Of a stretch of DNA of 64,000 bases, positions 62,091 to 64,000 are shown one piece after another. The DNA comes from Kineosporia sp. NBRC 101731. Its GTDB lineage: Bacteria > Actinomycetota > Actinomycetes > Actinomycetales > Kineosporiaceae. The DNA is taken from the NCBI RefSeq assembly GCF_030269305.1, contig NZ_BSTC01000023.1, positions 1 through 64,000 of the forward strand, in the 5' to 3' direction. Position 1 is the first letter of the stretch, and each line of letters begins with the position of its first letter. Position numbers and translations under genes: made by a program. Below the pieces are notes generated by a model. The model was not told where the DNA came from and did no database searches. It saw nothing but the letters and a program-made list of their open reading frames with translations.

Positions 62091-63278
62091 GTGACAGTGC
62101 AGCGTCTGGGAGAGAAGATCTTCAACTGGGCGAGCATCCTGGAGGAGAAGACGCGGGAGCAAGCCGTCCGCGCCTCCCAGATGCCCTTCATCTTCCCGCA
62201 TCTCGCGTTGATGCCCGACGCCCACCTGGGCAAGGGGGCGACCGTCGGCTCGGTCATCCCGACCGACCGGGCGATCATCCCGGCCGCCGTCGGGGTGGAC
62301 ATCGGCTGCGGCATGATCGCGGTGCGCACGCAGTGGAGCGAGGACCAGATCCGGGCCCAGGGCGACCTGAGTGTGCTACGGATCGCGATCGAGCGCGAGA
62401 TACCACTGTCGGCAGGCGGTTACAACACCGAGGCGCGCACGGTCGAGCCGGTGGTCGCGGAGCGTCTGACGGTGCTGGAGACGAAGGCCGAGAAGGCTGG
62501 TTTCGATCCCACCTCCTACACCGGGAAGTGGAAGCGGCAGCTGGGTAGCCTCGGGTCGGGTAACCACTTCATCGAGGTGACGGCGGACGAGACCGGAACC
62601 GTCTGGCTGTTCCTGCACTCGGGTTCGCGGGGCGTGGGAAACCTGATCGCGCAGAAGCACATCAAGGTGGCCCGGGCCCAGATGGAGAAGTGGCACATCA
62701 TCCTGCCCGACCTCGACCTGGCCTACCTGGTGCAGGACACGGACGAGTTCTGGTCGTACATCAACCAGATGCGCTGGGCGCAGGACTTCGCGCTGGCCAA
62801 CCGGGAGGAGATGATGCACCGGCTGATGCTGTGCGTCGCCGACTTCATGGGTGAGCCGGTGCAGGACCTCGAGCTGATCAACTGCCATCACAATTTCACG
62901 CAGCAGGAGAACCACTACGGCAAGAACCTCTGGATCAGCCGGAAGGGTGCGATCCAGGCCGACGAGGGCCGGCCGGGCCTGATCCCGGGGTCGATGGGCA
63001 CGGCCAGCTACGTGGTGACGGGCAAGGGCAACAAGCTCTCGCTCAACTCCTCGCCGCACGGTGCGGGCCGGAACTTCTCCCGTACCGCGGCCCGGAAGAA
63101 GTTCAGCATCGACGACCTGCGGGTCGCGATGAAGGGCATCGAGTACCGGGACACGGACGCGTTCATCGACGAGATCCCGGCAGCGTACAAGGACATCGAC
63201 CAGGTGATGGCCGACGCCGCCGACCTGGTCGAGGTGCAGCACACGCTGCACCAGATCCTGAACGTCAAGGGAGACTGA
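62091..63278 (+). CDS. rtcB: RtcB RNA ligase
   Basis: A 395-residue RNA ligase. All family motifs are present: PDAHLGKGATVG, GVDIGCGM, SLGSGNHF, HSGSRGVGN, CHHNF, GSMGTASY and SPHGAGR (with the guanylylated His). It uses GTP and Mn2+ to join 3'-phosphate or cyclic phosphate ends to 5'-OH RNA for tRNA repair. GTG 62091 follows GGAGGT. No archease or RtcA gene is adjacent. Confidence 0.95.
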   Translation: MTVQRLGEKIFNWASILEEKTREQAVRASQMPFIFPHLALMPDAHLGKGATVGSVIPTDRAIIPAAVGVDIGCGMIAVRTQWSEDQIRAQGDLSVLRIAIEREIPLSAGGYNTEARTVEPVVAERLTVLETKAEKAGFDPTSYTGKWKRQLGSLGSGNHFIEVTADETGTVWLFLHSGSRGVGNLIAQKHIKVARAQMEKWHIILPDLDLAYLVQDTDEFWSYINQMRWAQDFALANREEMMHRLMLCVADFMGEPVQDLELINCHHNFTQQENHYGKNLWISRKGAIQADEGRPGLIPGSMGTASYVVTGKGNKLSLNSSPHGAGRNFSRTAARKKFSIDDLRVAMKGIEYRDTDAFIDEIPAAYKDIDQVMADAADLVEVQHTLHQILNVKGD

Positions 63279-63290
63279 CAAACACCGCAG

Positions 63291-63328
63291 GGTGGACGTC
63301 TGTGCGTACGTGCGCACAGACGTCCACC
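63291..63328. terminator. Bidirectional hairpin between rtcB and the EAL gene
   Basis: Perfect 16-bp arms GGTGGACGTCTGTGCG (63291-63306) and CGCACAGACGTCCACC (63313-63328) around 6 nt. The two flanking genes are convergent. Confidence 0.82.
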
Positions 63329-63349
63329 ATGCGTGTCGGGCAGGGTCTG

Positions 63350-64000
63350 TCAGGCCGGGGTCGTCGGTAGCCGCCGGAGGTCGAGCTCCGGCAGCGGCAC
63401 CGGCTGCCCGTAGAGCGGCCCCTGGCCCTGGTGTACTCCCAGGCCACCCAGCCGGTCGGCCTGCTCCTGGTGATCGACGCCGTCGGCGATCAGGAGCAGA
63501 TCCAGGCCCGGGGTCATGGCGATCGTGCCGGCCAGCACCCGGGCGGCCCGGCTCTGCGGATCGGCCGTGGTCAGCGACTCGTCCAGCACGATCGAGCCGA
63601 TGGGCAGGTGGGTCAGGAGACCCAGCCCGCTCGGACCCGAGCCGAATGCGTCCAGGCCGATGCCCACGCCGAGATCGGTGATGCGGCCGAGAATGCCGGC
63701 CGCAGCGGGCAGGTCGTTCACCGGGCGGGTCTCGGTGAGGTGCAGCACCAGGGCTCGGCCGGGCAGTTCGTGGCGTCGCAGGGTGCGCTCGACCACGATC
63801 GCGAGGCGCTCGTCGGTGATGTACGACGCGTTCAGCGGCACGTGGGCGGTGAGGGTGTCCCAGGCCGGGGCCTTGCGCAGCAGGGCGATGTCGTGGCAGA
63901 TCGCGTCGAAGAGGCGCTCTTCCAGCGCTCTTCGGAGACCGGCGTGCTCGGCGGCGGCCATCAGTGAGTCCGGGGTCATCAGGCCGTGCACCGGGTGGCG
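63350..64000 (-). CDS. EAL-domain protein, 5'-truncated by the window end
   Basis: The C-terminal part of an EAL domain; the frame is open to base 64000 (RHPVHGLMTPDSLMAAAEHAGL continues an EAL-type substrate-loop region), so the N-terminus lies beyond the window. HLTETRP is kept, but the DDFGTG metal site reads LDAFGSG, losing one Asp. It is probably not an active phosphodiesterase and may act as a c-di-GMP receptor or regulator. Confidence 0.82.
   Translation of the reverse strand, partial: RHPVHGLMTPDSLMAAAEHAGLRRALEERLFDAICHDIALLRKAPAWDTLTAHVPLNASYITDERLAIVVERTLRRHELPGRALVLHLTETRPVNDLPAAAGILGRITDLGVGIGLDAFGSGPSGLGLLTHLPIGSIVLDESLTTADPQSRAARVLAGTIAMTPGLDLLLIADGVDHQEQADRLGGLGVHQGQGPLYGQPVPLPELDLRRLPTTPA

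Overview
The window is high-GC DNA, roughly 70% G+C by eye, with many GTG starts and tightly packed, often overlapping genes. Together with a mycofactocin cluster, an Lsr2-type DNA-binding domain and an E. coli-type argG, this points to an actinomycete. Genus cannot be fixed from the sequence; Kineosporiales would fit but that is a guess. No tRNA, CRISPR array or insertion sequence was recognised.

Layout. 1-353: 3' end of a 5S rRNA (end of an rRNA operon), a strong terminator and a 50-bp perfect palindrome. 353-7969: single genes of accessory type (ERCC4 nuclease-Lsr2 fusion, GNAT acetyltransferase, AbiEi/DUF559-like protein, a GntR/MFS divergent pair, DUF3224, an AAA ATPase, a second GntR, an SGNH hydrolase). 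8045-12415: a three-gene ABC exporter-type operon (FtsX-like permease plus two ATPases). 12420-18182 (minus): four genes joined by GTGA overlaps that encode an SMC/MukB-like ATPase and three partner proteins, a condensin/Wadjet-like system without a recognisable JetD nuclease.

18969-36933 is the centre of the window: an expanded mycofactocin (peptide-derived redox cofactor) locus. It holds mftR (TetR), mftA (39-residue precursor ending IDGMCGVY), mftB (recognition element), mftC (radical SAM), an inserted MoxR ATPase/VWA pair, mftE (peptidase), mftF (glycosyltransferase), then an opposite-strand HSP90-TPR operon, and finally two divergent mftD genes. MftA would be bound by MftB, decarboxylated and cross-linked by MftC, trimmed by MftE, oxidised by MftD and glycosylated by MftF. 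A near-identical 21-bp inverted repeat lies in the mftA promoter and between the two mftD genes, which suggests that MftR controls both. The second MftD lacks two residues that are active-site residues in the glycolate oxidase family.

36975-47359: housekeeping and accessory genes (universal stress protein, DNA polymerase IV, VOC protein, phosphoribosyltransferase, methyltransferase, PHP phosphatase, two paralogous secreted metalloproteases flanking a sirtuin, argG). 47503-51316: a MoxR/VWA-metalloprotease-like operon with an unknown third protein. 51318-53445: a siderophore-type binding lipoprotein and a WD40 protein whose upstream region is a degraded copy of the lipoprotein gene's 5' end. 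53570-64000: a GGDEF-EAL protein, a small less GC-rich patch with an S1-like and a SUFU-like (immunity-type) gene, a cyclase/MFS divergent pair, an APC permease, a secreted protein, RtcB RNA ligase and a truncated, degenerate EAL protein running off the window end.
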